A stretch of 64,000 nt of DNA from Coprobacter fastidiosus. GTDB lineage: Bacteria > Bacteroidota > Bacteroidia > Bacteroidales > Coprobacteraceae. Numbering within the stretch: position 1 is the stretch's first letter; each line of letters starts with the position of its first letter. The translations under genes and the position numbers were made by a program. The notes under the pieces are model-generated. The model did no database searches. It was not told where the DNA came from and saw nothing but the letters and a program-made list of their open reading frames with translations. This document shows, piece by piece, positions 34,371 through 44,863 of this stretch. The stretch spans positions 3,162,001-3,226,000 of the forward strand of contig NZ_AP028032.1 of NCBI RefSeq assembly GCF_030296935.1, read 5' to 3'.

Positions 34371-34405
34371 AAAAAGCGTGCAGCTCATTGAGCTGCACGC
34401 TTTTT
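34371..34405 (-). terminator. Strong terminator of dnaK
   Basis: AAAAAGCGTGCAGCTCA and its exact complement form a 17-bp stem with practically no loop and T/A runs on both sides. Confidence 0.85.
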
Positions 34406-34436
34406 ACTATTTATTGTTACTGTCTTTTATTGCAGT

Positions 34437-36347
34437 TTATTTGACTTCCTCAAAGTCAACATCGGTTACGTGATCACCGTTGTTGTCATTGTTCGGAGCT
34501 GATTGTTGCTGCTGTTGAGCGCCAGCCTGTTGCTGTGCTCCTCCTTGTTGAGCATTATACAAATCTTGGGCTGCCGATTGAAGGGCAGTGTTTAATTCGG
34601 TTGTTGCCGAATCTATGCCGACCATGTCTTGTGCTTTGTGAGCTTCTTTCAATTTAGAAAGAGCACTTTCGATAGCAGACTTTTTGTCAGCCGGTATTTT
34701 ATCACCCATTTCACTCAACTGTTTTTCAGTTTGGAAGATCAGAGAATCTGCATGGTTCAATTTGTCGATACGTTCTTTTTCTTTAGCATCAGCATCGGCA
34801 TTTGCTGCAGCCTCTTCTTTCATCCGTTTGATTTCTTCTTCTGTCAAACCGCTTGAAGCTTCGATACGGATGCTTTGTTCTTTACCGGTTCCTTTATCTT
34901 TTGCAGATACGTTCAATATACCGTTGGCATCGATATCGAATGTTACTTCGATTTGAGGAACACCACGCATAGCAGCGGGGATTCCATCGAGATGGAAACG
35001 TCCGATTGTTTTGTTATCTTTTGCCATAGGACGTTCACCTTGCAGTACATGTATTTCTACAGAAGGCTGATTATCTACGGCGGTAGAGAATACTTCCGAT
35101 TTACGTGTCGGAATAGTCGTATTCGCATCGATTAATTTCGTCATGACGCCACCGAGAGTCTCGATACCTAAAGAAAGCGGGGTAACATCCAACAACAATA
35201 CATCTTTGACATCTCCTGTCAATACAGCACCTTGAATAGCAGCACCGACAGCAACGACTTCATCGGGATTTACACCTTTTGAAGGAGCTTTGCCGAAGAA
35301 TTTTTCGACGATAGCCTGTACTGCCGGAATACGAGTAGAACCACCGACAAGGATTACTTCATTTATATCAGAAGCACTTAATCCTGCATCTTTCAAAGCC
35401 TGACGACAAGGTTCGATAGTCGCCTGAATCAATTTGTCTGCCAGTTGTTCGAATTTAGCACGGGTTAGAGTTTTCACCAAGTGTTTGGGCACTCCGTTCA
35501 CAGGCATAATATACGGCAAGTTTATCTCAGTAGAAGTCGTACTCGATAGTTCGATTTTCGCTTTTTCAGCAGCCTCTTTCAGACGTTGTAAAGCCATCGG
35601 ATCTTTGCGTAAATCTACGCCTTCTTCTTTCTGGAACTCATCAGCAAGCCAGTCGATGATAACATGGTCGAAGTCATCACCCCCAAGGTGAGTGTCACCG
35701 TTTGTGGATTTTACTTCAAATACACCGTCTCCTAATTCGAGGATAGAAATATCGAATGTACCTCCACCTAAGTCGAATACGGCGATCTTCATGTCTTTAT
35801 TAGCTTTATCGAGCCCGTATGCCAAAGCTGCGGCAGTCGGCTCGTTTACAATACGTCTTACGTTCAATCCGGCGATTTCTCCGGCTTCTTTAGTCGCTTG
35901 ACGTTGAGCATCGTTAAAATATGCCGGAACGGTAATAACGGCTTCGTTTACTTCCTGGCCTAAATAGTCTTCGGCTGTTTTTTTCATTTTCTGAAGAATC
36001 ATAGCCGAAATTTCCTGAGGAGAATAAAGACGTCCGTCAATATCGATTCTCGGAGTATTGTTTTCGCTTTTGACAACCTTATAAGGAACACGAGCTATTT
36101 CGGAAGCTACTTGATCATAAGTTTCTCCCATGAAACGTTTAATGGAGAAAATCGTACGTGTAGGGTTGGTGATCGCCTGACGTTTTGCCGGGTCTCCGAC
36201 TTTACGTTCACCTCCGTCTACGAATGCAACAATAGAAGGAGTCGTTCTACGACCTTCGCTGTTCGCAATAACAACCGGTTCTGAACCTTCCATAACGGAA
36301 ACACAAGAGTTGGTTGTTCCTAAGTCTATTCCAATAATTTTTCCCAT
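34437..36347 (-). CDS. dnaK: Molecular chaperone DnaK (Hsp70)
   Basis: 636 aa, full length. ATPase domain starting [20 protein letters not shown], with [15 protein letters not shown] and [14 protein letters not shown]; linker [19 protein letters not shown]; substrate-binding domain; helical lid; Gln-rich tail ending TDVDFEEVK, close to the GrpE/ribosome-contact consensus. It folds proteins with DnaJ and GrpE, which are not adjacent here. No CIRCE element is visible upstream. It is monocistronic. Confidence 0.98.
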   Translation of the reverse strand: MGKIIGIDLGTTNSCVSVMEGSEPVVIANSEGRRTTPSIVAFVDGGERKVGDPAKRQAITNPTRTIFSIKRFMGETYDQVASEIARVPYKVVKSENNTPRIDIDGRLYSPQEISAMILQKMKKTAEDYLGQEVNEAVITVPAYFNDAQRQATKEAGEIAGLNVRRIVNEPTAAALAYGLDKANKDMKIAVFDLGGGTFDISILELGDGVFEVKSTNGDTHLGGDDFDHVIIDWLADEFQKEEGVDLRKDPMALQRLKEAAEKAKIELSSTTSTEINLPYIMPVNGVPKHLVKTLTRAKFEQLADKLIQATIEPCRQALKDAGLSASDINEVILVGGSTRIPAVQAIVEKFFGKAPSKGVNPDEVVAVGAAIQGAVLTGDVKDVLLLDVTPLSLGIETLGGVMTKLIDANTTIPTRKSEVFSTAVDNQPSVEIHVLQGERPMAKDNKTIGRFHLDGIPAAMRGVPQIEVTFDIDANGILNVSAKDKGTGKEQSIRIEASSGLTEEEIKRMKEEAAANADADAKEKERIDKLNHADSLIFQTEKQLSEMGDKIPADKKSAIESALSKLKEAHKAQDMVGIDSATTELNTALQSAAQDLYNAQQGGAQQQAGAQQQQQSAPNNDNNGDHVTDVDFEEVK

Positions 36348-36886
36348 CGTAATTATTTTTTTAATTGTTTATATTCTTGATTTTAATTTGTATCGTTTGT
36401 CTGATCGGAGTATTGATTTATCCGTACCTTTTAAACGGTAGCACAAGTAGTGTATCAAATCATGTGCCAGAAAAAATGAGTTTATGTTTCCATTTTTTTG
36501 TCAGTTTGTACGGCTATTTTACCAAATATTTGTCATATTTTTCTGTCGAATTGGCAGAATTTAAGTAAAAAATAAATTCTATATTCATTCTTTCATCAGG
36601 GTTGACCGGATAGATTTCTAACAAATTCGGAAAGAAATAGTTTACACCGGAACAGCCTGTTTTTTAATTTGGTATTTGTCGTGAAAATCATTTACGATAT
36701 GTCGGACGGAACTGATATGGAAATGTTTTAAATCACGAGATTGAGATTAACGGATAAACGCTTTTCTGAAGTCGGTGGAATCGGAAAGAAGTCTTGGACG
36801 TATTGAAAATAAGAGAAAGTCGGTTTTGTATAGATTTGTAACCGTATTTATTTATGGAAATATTTCTTTATATGGGTTTATTCTTT
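36348..36886. other. Intergenic region between dnaK and the decarboxylase operon
   Basis: About 540 bp between divergent genes. It must hold the dnaK promoter, but I find no clear TAnnTTTG on the minus strand and no CIRCE repeat. No convincing gene: the plus-strand frame at 36365-36568 has a membrane-like start but no support. Confidence 0.4.
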
Positions 36887-36930
36887 TATATTTGTCGGGA
36901 ATGGTCCGGGATTTCGTTCTGGAAACCCGG
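36887..36930 (+). promoter_or_regulatory. Promoter and leader hairpin of the methylmalonyl-CoA decarboxylase operon
   Basis: TATATTTG (36887-36894) is the -7 element. The leader then contains CCGGG.TTTC..GGAA.CCCGG (about 36906-36930) followed by TTTCTTTATTC, which could act as an attenuator or mRNA stabiliser. Confidence 0.5.
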
Positions 36931-36982
36931 TTTCTTTATTCTTATTTATATTGATTAAATTGACTAATTAAATTTTTATATT

Positions 36983-37396
36983 ATGAATTTGACACATATC
37001 GAACATTTGGGGATTGCTGTGAAAAGTATTGAAGAAGCTCTTCCCTATTATGAAGGAGTTTTAGGTTTAAAATGTTATTCGGTAGAAGAGGTTGCCGATC
37101 AGAAAGTAAAAACTGCTTTTTTTAAAGTCGGCCAGACTAAAATAGAATTGTTAGAGCCTACTAGTGAAGATAGTACGATTGCGAAGTTTATCGAGAAACG
37201 GGGAGAGGGCATTCATCATATCGCATTTGCCGTAGATGGCGTGGCCGATGCTTTAGCCGAAGTGGAAAGCAAGGGAGTGAGACTTATCGATAAAGCTCCT
37301 CGTAAAGGAGCGGAAGGGTTGAATATAGCGTTTTTGCATCCGAAATCGACTTGCAGCGTATTGACCGAATTGTGTGAAGATCCAAATAAAAAATAA
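36983..37396 (+). CDS. mce: Methylmalonyl-CoA epimerase
   Basis: 137 aa, one glyoxalase/VOC-fold protein. [46 protein letters not shown] and [12 protein letters not shown] carry the metal-binding His and Glu residues. It converts (R)- to (S)-methylmalonyl-CoA between mutase and decarboxylase in the succinate-propionate route. It is first in an operon, 17 bp before the carboxyltransferase subunit. Confidence 0.95.
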   Translation: MNLTHIEHLGIAVKSIEEALPYYEGVLGLKCYSVEEVADQKVKTAFFKVGQTKIELLEPTSEDSTIAKFIEKRGEGIHHIAFAVDGVADALAEVESKGVRLIDKAPRKGAEGLNIAFLHPKSTCSVLTELCEDPNKK

Positions 37397-37413
37397 ACAA
37401 TAAATCCATTACC

Positions 37414-38967
37414 ATGAGTAATCAACTTGAAAAAGTGAAAGAGCTGATCGCTTTGCGGGAACAGGCTCGTTTAGGAGGGGGAGAGAGACGTATCGAATCT
37501 CAACATAAGAAAGGTAAATATACGGCTCGCGAACGTATTTCTATGCTACTGGACGAGGGCTCTTTTGAAGAAATAGATATGTTTGTGCGGCATAGAAGCG
37601 TAAATTTCGGAATTGACAAAGAAAGCTATTTGGGCGATGGCGTAGTGACCGGAACGGGAACGATTGCCGGACGTCTGGTGTATGTTTTTGCTCAGGACTT
37701 TACCGTGTTCGGAGGTTCTCTTTCCGAAACTTTTGCTATGAAGATATGTAAGATTATGGATCAGGCCATGAAGATGGGTGCACCGGTAATCGGGATCAAT
37801 GATTCCGGTGGTGCTCGTATTCAAGAAGGGGTTAATGCTTTGGCTGGATATGCCGAAATATTTCAGCGGAATATTTTGGCATCTGGGGTCATCCCTCAAA
37901 TCTCAGGTATATTCGGACCATGTGCCGGAGGATCGGTATATTCTCCCGCTCTTACCGATTTTAATATTATGACCCGTGGTACTAGTTACATGTTTCTTAC
38001 CGGACCGAAAGTCGTAAAGACTGTTACGGGTGAAGATGTGACTCAAGAGCAGTTAGGCGGGGCAAGTGTGCATGCTACAAAATCGGGAGTGGCACATTTT
38101 GCGGTAGATACGGAAGAAGACGGATTGAAGTTGATCCGGCATCTGATGAGTTTCTTGCCTCAGAATAATATGGAAGAACCGCCGTTGGTAGATTGTGAAG
38201 ATCCGATAGATCGCCTTGAAGATTCGTTAAATGATATTATACCGGATGAGCCGAATCGTGCTTATGACATGTATGAAGTAATCGGAGCGATTATCGATAA
38301 TGGCGAGTTCCTTGAAGTGCATAAAGATTATGCACAAAACATTATTGTAGGTTTTGCTCGTTTTAACGGCCAGTCGGTAGGTATTATTGCTAATCAGCCC
38401 AATAAGATGGCCGGAGTACTTGATATAAATGCTTCTCGGAAGGCCGCCCGTTTTGTGCGTTTCTGCGATGCTTTCAATATACCTTTAGTAACTTTGGTAG
38501 ATGTTCCGGGATTCTTGCCGGGAACGGGACAGGAGTATGGCGGAGTAATTTTACATGGTGCTAAGTTATTATATGCGTATGGTGAGGCTACCGTACCTAA
38601 AGTGACCGTTACATTACGTAAATCTTATGGAGGAGCTTATTGTGTGATGAGTTCTAAACATTTGCGGGGGGATGTCAATTATGCATGGCCGACTGCTGAA
38701 ATTGCCGTTATGGGTCCGTCCGGAGCAGTAGAAGTGATATTTGCTAAGGAAGTAGCAGCTTCGGAGAATCCTGCTGCTACGGCTGCTGAAAAAGAGGCTG
38801 AATATAAAAAAGTTTTTGCTAATCCTTATAATGCAGCCCGTTACGGTTATATCGACGATGTGATCGAGCCGCGCAATACCCGTTTCCGTATTATTCGTGC
38901 CTTGCAGCAATTACAGACGAAAAAGTTGACTAATCCGGCAAAGAAACACGATAATCTGCCATTGTAG
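37414..38967 (+). CDS. mmdA: Methylmalonyl-CoA decarboxylase alpha subunit (carboxyltransferase)
   Basis: 517 aa with the two crotonase-like halves of biotin-dependent carboxyltransferases. [22 protein letters not shown] opens it, [32 protein letters not shown] and [22 protein letters not shown] form the acyl-CoA site, and [28 protein letters not shown] the biotin side. It moves CO2 from methylmalonyl-CoA to biotin on the carrier subunit (39897). With no biotin carboxylase nearby and OadG/OadB-type genes downstream, the direction is decarboxylation rather than carboxylation. Confidence 0.95.
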   Translation: MSNQLEKVKELIALREQARLGGGERRIESQHKKGKYTARERISMLLDEGSFEEIDMFVRHRSVNFGIDKESYLGDGVVTGTGTIAGRLVYVFAQDFTVFGGSLSETFAMKICKIMDQAMKMGAPVIGINDSGGARIQEGVNALAGYAEIFQRNILASGVIPQISGIFGPCAGGSVYSPALTDFNIMTRGTSYMFLTGPKVVKTVTGEDVTQEQLGGASVHATKSGVAHFAVDTEEDGLKLIRHLMSFLPQNNMEEPPLVDCEDPIDRLEDSLNDIIPDEPNRAYDMYEVIGAIIDNGEFLEVHKDYAQNIIVGFARFNGQSVGIIANQPNKMAGVLDINASRKAARFVRFCDAFNIPLVTLVDVPGFLPGTGQEYGGVILHGAKLLYAYGEATVPKVTVTLRKSYGGAYCVMSSKHLRGDVNYAWPTAEIAVMGPSGAVEVIFAKEVAASENPAATAAEKEAEYKKVFANPYNAARYGYIDDVIEPRNTRFRIIRALQQLQTKKLTNPAKKHDNLPL

Positions 38968-38990
38968 TAACTCTTAAAAATTTGAGAAGT

Positions 38991-39878
38991 ATGGTAAAAC
39001 GTAGTATAGGAGTATTGCTGCTGGTTTTGGCTTCTGTGTGTACTGTAACAGCGCAATCGACTTCAGCTTTGCGGATCAACGAGGTGTTGACGAATAATGT
39101 AAGCAATTATGTCGATCCTTTTGGTAATCGGGGAGCTTGGATTGAGATTTATAATTCTTCTGCCGGGACAGTGCAGATGGCGGGTTGTTATATTACTAAT
39201 GATAAGAGTAACCCGAAAAAATACATGATCTCTAAAGGAGATCTTAAGACAAAGATAGGACCTCGTCAGCGTGTTCTTTTGTGGGCGGATAATCTGACCC
39301 ATCATGGAGCATTTCATACGAATTTCGTATTAGAGCCGAATAAAGAAAATTATATCGGTCTGTTCGATGCAAGTGGTAAGAATCTGATCGATGAGGTCAT
39401 TGTTCCTCCTCTAGGACCTGATGAGAGCTATGGTGCTCCGGTAGATGGGAGCAGGGAATTGAAAATACTTCCGCATCCTACACCTGATGCGGCAAACTAT
39501 GTAGAAAATAGCAATCCGAAAGTAGATAAATTTGCAGAAAAAGATCCGGATGGCGTTGCTATGTCATTGACGGCGATGTCTGTTGTATTTCTCGCTTTGA
39601 TACTTTTATATTTGGTATTTAAGCAGATTGGTCGTACGGCCGTTTGGATGAGCGCCAAACGGGCAATGAAAGCTAAAGGAGGAGATTTGAAGAGTGCTAA
39701 AGAAGAAGCAGATATCCCGGGAGAAGTTTTGGCTGTGATATCGTTGGCTTTATATGAGTATATGGAGGCAGAACATGATTATGAAGAAACTATTCTGACG
39801 ATGAAGCATGTTACGCGCCGTTATTCTCCGTGGAACTCTAAGATCTACGGCTTGCGTGAATTACCTACAAAAAAATAA
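38991..39878 (+). CDS. OadG-like gamma/delta subunit with an N-terminal lamin-tail domain
   Basis: 295 aa. Signal peptide (to VTAQ, about 22), then LRINEVLTNNVSNYVDPFGNRGAWIEIYNSS...LWADN, a lamin-tail (LTD) beta-sandwich, then a membrane segment (about 195-215, MSLTAMSVVFLALILLYLVF) and a cytosolic tail. The membrane part and tail correspond to the small OadG/MmdD subunit that holds the pump together, normally under 100 aa. The extra 170-residue exported domain may face the periplasm. It lies between alpha and biotin carrier genes. The ATG at 38991 is used because the frame upstream opens with TTG. Confidence 0.85.
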   Translation: MVKRSIGVLLLVLASVCTVTAQSTSALRINEVLTNNVSNYVDPFGNRGAWIEIYNSSAGTVQMAGCYITNDKSNPKKYMISKGDLKTKIGPRQRVLLWADNLTHHGAFHTNFVLEPNKENYIGLFDASGKNLIDEVIVPPLGPDESYGAPVDGSRELKILPHPTPDAANYVENSNPKVDKFAEKDPDGVAMSLTAMSVVFLALILLYLVFKQIGRTAVWMSAKRAMKAKGGDLKSAKEEADIPGEVLAVISLALYEYMEAEHDYEETILTMKHVTRRYSPWNSKIYGLRELPTKK

Positions 39879-39896
39879 CTCAGAAATTTTATACAC

Positions 39897-40328
39897 ATGA
39901 AAGATTTTAAATATAAAATAAACGGTAATCTTTATAAGGTAAGTATTAATAGTGTAGATGAGTCTGTTGCCGAAGTGGAGGTAAATGGAACTCCTTATAA
40001 AGTGCAATTGGATAAACCTGCAAAAAAACAAATAAAACCGTTGACTCGTCCGCAAGCTGCTCCTGTGACTCCTACCGGAGAGCCGGTGGTGAGCCGCCCG
40101 GTAGCTTCTACAACGGCAGGTGCTGTCCGCACTCCGCTGCCCGGTGTTATTCTCGAAATATCGGTTAAGGTTGGAGACACGGTAAAACGCGGTCAGAAAG
40201 TGGCGATTCTTGAAGCTATGAAAATGGAGAATGTCATTAATGCCGATCGGGATGGAAAAGTAACTGAAATAAAAGTAAACAAAGGAGATTCTGTACTCGA
40301 AGGTGCGGATATTCTGATTATAGGATAA
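39897..40328 (+). CDS. mmdC: Biotin carboxyl carrier subunit
   Basis: 143 aa. The N-terminal 50 residues form a strand-rich docking piece (YKINGNLYKVSINSVDESVAEVEVNGTPYKVQLD), followed by a Pro/Thr/Ala-rich linker (about 55-78). The C-terminal biotinyl domain has ILEAMKMENVI, whose Lys carries biotin. It shuttles CO2 from the alpha subunit to the sodium-pumping beta subunit encoded 4 bp downstream. Confidence 0.95.
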   Translation: MKDFKYKINGNLYKVSINSVDESVAEVEVNGTPYKVQLDKPAKKQIKPLTRPQAAPVTPTGEPVVSRPVASTTAGAVRTPLPGVILEISVKVGDTVKRGQKVAILEAMKMENVINADRDGKVTEIKVNKGDSVLEGADILIIG

Positions 40329-40332
40329 GCGT

Positions 40333-41493
40333 ATGGGTGGGGAATTTTTAGCATTCTTAAGTGAGAATATTCAGGAGTTTTTCACTTATACCGGGTTTGC
40401 CAATTTTGAGATGGGAAACCTGATAATGATTCTTTGCGGTATCCTTTTTATTTATCTGGCTATTGCAAAAGAGTTTGAACCGATGTTGCTTATTCCTATC
40501 GGTTTCGGTATTTTGATCGGAAATATTCCTTTTAAAGATGCCGGATTGCAGGTGGGGATTTATGAAGAAGGCTCGGTGTTGAATATCCTTTATCAAGGTG
40601 TGGTGCAGGGATGGTATCCTCCTTTGATCTTTTTGGGAATCGGTGCAATGACCGACTTTTCGGCTTTGATATCGAATCCTAAACTTATGCTTATAGGAGC
40701 TGCTGCTCAATTCGGTATTTTCGGAGCTTATGCAATTGCGTTGATGATGGGGTTTGAGCCCAATCAGGCAGGGGCGATCGGTATTATCGGCGGGGCTGAC
40801 GGACCTACTGCAATTTTCTTGTCTTCGAAACTTGCTCCTAACCTTATGGGTGCTATCGCTATTTCAGCCTATTCCTATATGGCATTAGTCCCGGTGATAC
40901 AGCCTCCTATTATGCGTTTGCTGACGACTAAAAAGGAAAGGCTTATCCGGATGAAACCTCCTCGTGTCGTATCTCAGACGGAGAAGATAATTTTCCCTAT
41001 TGCAGGTTTGCTGTTGACTTGTTTCTTAGTGCCTTCGGGCCTTCCTTTGTTGGGAATGCTATTCTTCGGAAATTTATTGAAAGAGAGTGGAGTAACTCGT
41101 CGTCTTGCCGAAACAGCACGTGGACCGCTAATCGATGTCATTACGATTTTGCTGGGTGTTACGGTAGGTGCTTCGACTCAGGCATCGCAGTTCTTGACGA
41201 TGGACTCTGTGAAAATATTCGCTTTAGGTGCTTTGTCATTTGTAATTGCTACGGCTGCCGGAATTTTATTTGTTAAGTTTTTTAATCTGTTTTTGAAAAA
41301 AGGAAATAAGATCAATCCGTTGATCGGAAATTCCGGAGTATCGGCTGTGCCCGATTCGGCACGTATATCTCAGGTAGTAGGGTTGGAATATGATCCGACT
41401 AACTATTTGTTGATGCATGCTATGGGACCTAATGTTGCGGGAGTTATAGGTTCTGCTGTTGCAGCCGGTATTTTGTTGGGATTCCTTGCATAA
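40333..41493 (+). CDS. mmdB: Sodium-pumping decarboxylase beta subunit
   Basis: 386 aa, an integral membrane protein with about nine segments. EFEPMLLIPIGFGILIGNIPF, FLGIGAMTDFSALISNPKL, IGIIGGADGPTAIFLSSKLAP (the sodium/carboxylate-site motif GGADGPT) and ALVPVIQPPIMRLLTTKKERLIRM are diagnostic for OadB/MmdB. It decarboxylates carboxybiotin while exporting Na+. As the last gene of the operon it is followed by a strong terminator, and it gives the cell an ion gradient from propionate formation. Confidence 0.95.
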   Translation: MGGEFLAFLSENIQEFFTYTGFANFEMGNLIMILCGILFIYLAIAKEFEPMLLIPIGFGILIGNIPFKDAGLQVGIYEEGSVLNILYQGVVQGWYPPLIFLGIGAMTDFSALISNPKLMLIGAAAQFGIFGAYAIALMMGFEPNQAGAIGIIGGADGPTAIFLSSKLAPNLMGAIAISAYSYMALVPVIQPPIMRLLTTKKERLIRMKPPRVVSQTEKIIFPIAGLLLTCFLVPSGLPLLGMLFFGNLLKESGVTRRLAETARGPLIDVITILLGVTVGASTQASQFLTMDSVKIFALGALSFVIATAAGILFVKFFNLFLKKGNKINPLIGNSGVSAVPDSARISQVVGLEYDPTNYLLMHAMGPNVAGVIGSAVAAGILLGFLA

Positions 41494-41511
41494 GGCATAT
41501 ATTGTATAGAA

Positions 41512-41552
41512 AAAACAGGGATTTTACCAAAAGTAAAATCTCTGTTTTTTTT
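41512..41552 (+). terminator. Terminator of the methylmalonyl-CoA decarboxylase operon
   Basis: AAAACAGGGATTTTAC pairs with GTAAAATCTCTGTTTT (one G-T), with a long T run. Confidence 0.85.
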
Positions 41553-41723
41553 AGAGTTTGTTCAAATTTTTATCTGGAGATAAATAATGATGATTGAGAC
41601 AGAGGGGGTGAGAATTGATTATAATTAGGGGAGAGAGTCAAAAAAGCATTTTATTACAAGTGGAGTGGATTGGAAAAAGAAAACATTTCCATAAAATTTA
41701 AACAAGACACTTAATTGGTAGGG

Positions 41724-42290
41724 TTATTCGATTATAATTCCGTATCGCTCTAATAATCCTGGAAGTCCGTTGAGGGAAAAACGAGCGCCTTTTAATCGGT
41801 TTGTTTCTGGATTGATGGAATAGTAATTTGATGTGCGGAAGTCGGCTTTCTCCAAATTTGCGTGATCGAATATTGCCCTGTATAAGTTGCACTCCTGAAA
41901 AGATGCGTTGGTTAAATCTGTTTCGGTGAAATCGGCTTCTTGCAGATCACATTTATTGAAACAAGCTTCTTTTAACTTGAGATTATAAAAAACAGATAGT
42001 CGCAATGAACAGTTTTCGAATCTGAACGAAAGGAGAAAACGACGGCACTCATTGAATTGAACTCCCAGAATCTTACATCCGAGAAAGTCTATTTCGCTTA
42101 AAGTCGTATTGTTCATTTTGGATAAGCTGAGGTCGCAGCTTTCGAATTTGCATTCTCTGAAAATTTTATGGGATAGGTCACAATTATGAAATATGCAATT
42201 CTTAAAAATGCATTGTTCATATTCGTTGCAGAGAGGAGTTTCATTAAAGTTGATTCCGGAAATCAGTTGACCAAAGATATATGACTCCAT
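41724..42290 (-). CDS. Pentapeptide-repeat protein
   Basis: 188 aa, almost all A(D/N)LXX/CXFXX-type repeats (FKNCIFHNCDLSHKIFRECKFESCDL, DLQEADFTETDLTNASFQECNLYRAIFDHANLEKADF), which fold as a right-handed square helix. Length and Cys-rich repeats resemble McbG/Qnr-like proteins that mimic DNA and touch gyrase, but Qnr proteins are about 218 aa with defined loops, so resistance is not implied. Cytosolic, monocistronic. The function is open. Confidence 0.85.
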   Translation of the reverse strand: MESYIFGQLISGINFNETPLCNEYEQCIFKNCIFHNCDLSHKIFRECKFESCDLSLSKMNNTTLSEIDFLGCKILGVQFNECRRFLLSFRFENCSLRLSVFYNLKLKEACFNKCDLQEADFTETDLTNASFQECNLYRAIFDHANLEKADFRTSNYYSINPETNRLKGARFSLNGLPGLLERYGIIIE

Positions 42291-42436
42291 AGATTGAGAA
42301 TTTTATATTTTTATCATATATGAGAATAATCAGATCAAAAGTAAGAATTTTATAAAAAGAGTTCTTTGTTATGGATAAAAAGAATAGGTAATGTTTGTGG
42401 AGTTTAGAAAATATTGATGGTTATTTATTATTTGAT

Positions 42437-42444
42437 TATATTTG
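42437..42444 (+). promoter_or_regulatory. Promoter of the glycosyltransferase gene
   Basis: TATATTTG. The predicted start is near 42451, so the upstream in-frame TTG (42442) is part of the promoter, and the ATG at 42469 is the true start. Confidence 0.6.
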
Positions 42445-42468
42445 TTTATCCGAAAAAAAAATGAATTT

Positions 42469-43428
42469 ATGAGAAAACCTGACGTTGCAGTTATAATTCC
42501 TGTTTATAATACAGAAAGGTATTTATCACGTTGTGTTGATAGTGTAATTGCTCAGACATTGGAAAATATTGAAATTATACTTGTCGATGATGGTTCTTCT
42601 GATAATTCCGGTCAGATTGCAGATGCATATACACATAAAGATTCCCGAATAAGAGTTTTTCATCAAAAAAATATGGGAGCTGCTGAAGCACGACGTACAG
42701 GAATAAGGATTTCTATTGCAAACTATTTGTTTTTTGTGGATTCTGATGACGAAATACTTTCGACGGCTGTAGAAACATTGTATCATCATTGTATAGATAA
42801 CAATCTCGATATTGCTTATGGTGCTTATATGAGGATTTTATCTCAAAAGCAATATCCGGTTTACCATCCTTTTGAAAAGATTCTGTCGGGAGAAGAGTTT
42901 TTATCCTATATTTTGGATTTAAGATCTATATGCGGTTGTTTCTCTATGACTCGTCGCGATATTTGGCATGATGATGTGTTTACTGATAGCAATATTAAAC
43001 TTCCGAGTGAAGATGTATTGATGAATATCAAACTTTCGAAATATGTAAATCAGGCCGGAATATTTAATGATATTGTTTATAAATATTATTGTATCGATAC
43101 ATCGTTGTCGATAACAGGAAAGCTTAGTAATCAGATTCTTTGGAAACAATATTTTGAAATTATTCGAACCGATTTAGAGAATAGAGGTCTATATGAGAAG
43201 TATGAGAAATCGGTCCGTATTATGGAGATCGACAGATTAGCATTTTATTTATCACGTGTCGATAAAAATGATGATTGGGTAAAGCAAGTTCTTCATTGTG
43301 ATTCTTCGGATTTTCCTGTTAAGACACGAGTATTAAAGATGTTGCTTCGTTATCCGGTATTTTGTAATTTTTTTATTAAAGCAAATCGCTTTGTTAAAAC
43401 TAAAATAAAAGCTATCTCTAATGTATAA
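42469..43428 (+). CDS. Family 2 glycosyltransferase
   Basis: 319 aa, GT-A fold. VAVIIPVYNTERYLSRCVDSVIAQTL, EIILVDDGSSDNSGQIAD and NYLFFVDSDDEI (the metal-binding DxD as DSDD) are plain. LPSEDVLMNIKLSKYV holds the likely base Glu-Asp. It transfers a sugar onto a surface polysaccharide or lipid carrier at the inner membrane face. It is convergent with the flippase gene (13 bp apart), so the two may be remains of one surface-polysaccharide locus. Acceptor and donor are unknown. Confidence 0.92.
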   Translation: MRKPDVAVIIPVYNTERYLSRCVDSVIAQTLENIEIILVDDGSSDNSGQIADAYTHKDSRIRVFHQKNMGAAEARRTGIRISIANYLFFVDSDDEILSTAVETLYHHCIDNNLDIAYGAYMRILSQKQYPVYHPFEKILSGEEFLSYILDLRSICGCFSMTRRDIWHDDVFTDSNIKLPSEDVLMNIKLSKYVNQAGIFNDIVYKYYCIDTSLSITGKLSNQILWKQYFEIIRTDLENRGLYEKYEKSVRIMEIDRLAFYLSRVDKNDDWVKQVLHCDSSDFPVKTRVLKMLLRYPVFCNFFIKANRFVKTKIKAISNV

Positions 43429-43441
43429 TTCTACAGGCAGG

Positions 43442-44863
43442 TTATGTGAAGTGGTGTAGTTTCTGAGATATTTTGTTTAGAAGTTTTTTAGGAATAGCTA
43501 TAATTAATAGAGATAACATGATTGTAACATAAATAATATCTTGCCACCATATATTGCATATATGGAAAGCAATTGAGCTTATTACGGTTATGAAAATCGG
43601 AATCCATGTCAGTCGATATAATTTTAGCTTAAAGTAGCGTCTCATGTCGTGAAGACGATATGCTAAAAGTACTCCGTATGTTACTATCGATGTTGTTATT
43701 ACTCCATATATGCCGAATTTTTGTACCATGAAGTAATTCATAACAACATTTACAATTGACGCTAATATGATAGCAGGTAGTGTGCGTGCTGTATCACGTG
43801 CACATTGGTAGCCCATATCAAGAAATGCCGCTATTGCGAAAAGCATGGTTGAAACCCCCATGAGATATATGTAGTTCACACTCTCTTGATAACTTTTGTC
43901 GATAAGCCAGAAATAGTTTAGTTTAAGACCAAATGAGTAAAGTAGTAAGATGATCGAAAGTATATATATATAGCCATTGAACATGTCGGAAAAGAATTTA
44001 TTCCGATCTTTGCTTTCATATTGACGGATAGCGGTTTCTTGCCATGCTTGATAGAAAATTGTTACTAAAGTTTGCAATATAGACGTGAAACGCAGTGCTA
44101 CTGCATATATTCCGTTATAACTTAATCCTAAATAGTGTTCGATAAAAAAACGGTCGCTGCTTCCGGTAAGCCACCAGCATATCACTCCGGGTAATAACGG
44201 AAGAGAATATTTCAGTATATCACGTTTCAACGCACGGTTTTTTATGTTAAAATGAAAATAGTTTGCTATAATCTTTATTCTCATCTCTATATAAATAAGG
44301 GCTACTATACGTGCAAGAATATTGGCGAGAAATATTCCTGTGATTCCCATATTTAGTAATACGACAAATAGGATACTGAAAATTCCTATGCAAAAGGATG
44401 AAATAATTCCGGTAGTAACAAAAACTTTTGTGTATCCTAATCCTCGTGTCACTTGCGTAATTACCTCATAAAAGGACATTACACATAGTAATAATAAAGA
44501 ATACCATAAATATTCGACTTTTATGAAAAATGAAATAATTAAGGCTATTGTTGCGGAGATCGATATGGATGTGATTAGCGTGCGATATACGAAGGATACT
44601 ATTTGAGCTTTGTCTCTTTTTGTATTGCAATCAAGAAGGAATCGGAAAGCGCCGTCCCTTAATTGCAATGTCACGAACGGGATAAAAAGAAAGATTACGG
44701 TAAGGCAAATATCATAATATCCGAATTCATCTGTATTCGTAATATAGTGTGTATATAGCGGCACAAGCATAAATGTGATCAGCTTTGATCCTAAATTGCC
44801 TATCGCATAAATGCCTATATCCTTTAAGAATTTATCTATCCGGTTTTGGGTATTGCCTTTCAA
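43442..44863 (-). CDS. Polysaccharide flippase (Wzx-like, MATE/MVF superfamily)
   Basis: 473 aa with about 12-14 membrane segments. The start GNTQNRIDKFLKDIGIYAIGNLGSKLITFMLVPLYTHYI and the middle LPLLPGVICWWLTGSSDRFFIEHYLG are typical of O-antigen/capsule repeat-unit flippases. The frame has no suitable ATG at its beginning; the first codon of the conserved part is a TTG at 44861-44863, so a non-ATG start is likely. It moves lipid-linked oligosaccharides to the periplasm. The neighbouring glycosyltransferase fits the same pathway. Confidence 0.85.
   Translation of the reverse strand: MKGNTQNRIDKFLKDIGIYAIGNLGSKLITFMLVPLYTHYITNTDEFGYYDICLTVIFLFIPFVTLQLRDGAFRFLLDCNTKRDKAQIVSFVYRTLITSISISATIALIISFFIKVEYLWYSLLLLCVMSFYEVITQVTRGLGYTKVFVTTGIISSFCIGIFSILFVVLLNMGITGIFLANILARIVALIYIEMRIKIIANYFHFNIKNRALKRDILKYSLPLLPGVICWWLTGSSDRFFIEHYLGLSYNGIYAVALRFTSILQTLVTIFYQAWQETAIRQYESKDRNKFFSDMFNGYIYILSIILLLYSFGLKLNYFWLIDKSYQESVNYIYLMGVSTMLFAIAAFLDMGYQCARDTARTLPAIILASIVNVVMNYFMVQKFGIYGVITTSIVTYGVLLAYRLHDMRRYFKLKLYRLTWIPIFITVISSIAFHICNIWWQDIIYVTIMLSLLIIAIPKKLLNKISQKLHHFT

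Noticed and set aside
36365-36568. 67-aa plus-strand frame between dnaK and mce with a hydrophobic start
   Set aside because: It begins inside the dnaK leader, has no ribosome site or homology that I recognise, and overlaps the probable dnaK promoter.
41724-42290. Pentapeptide protein as a Qnr quinolone-resistance gene
   Set aside because: Length and loop pattern differ from Qnr; such proteins are common in Bacteroidales without resistance.
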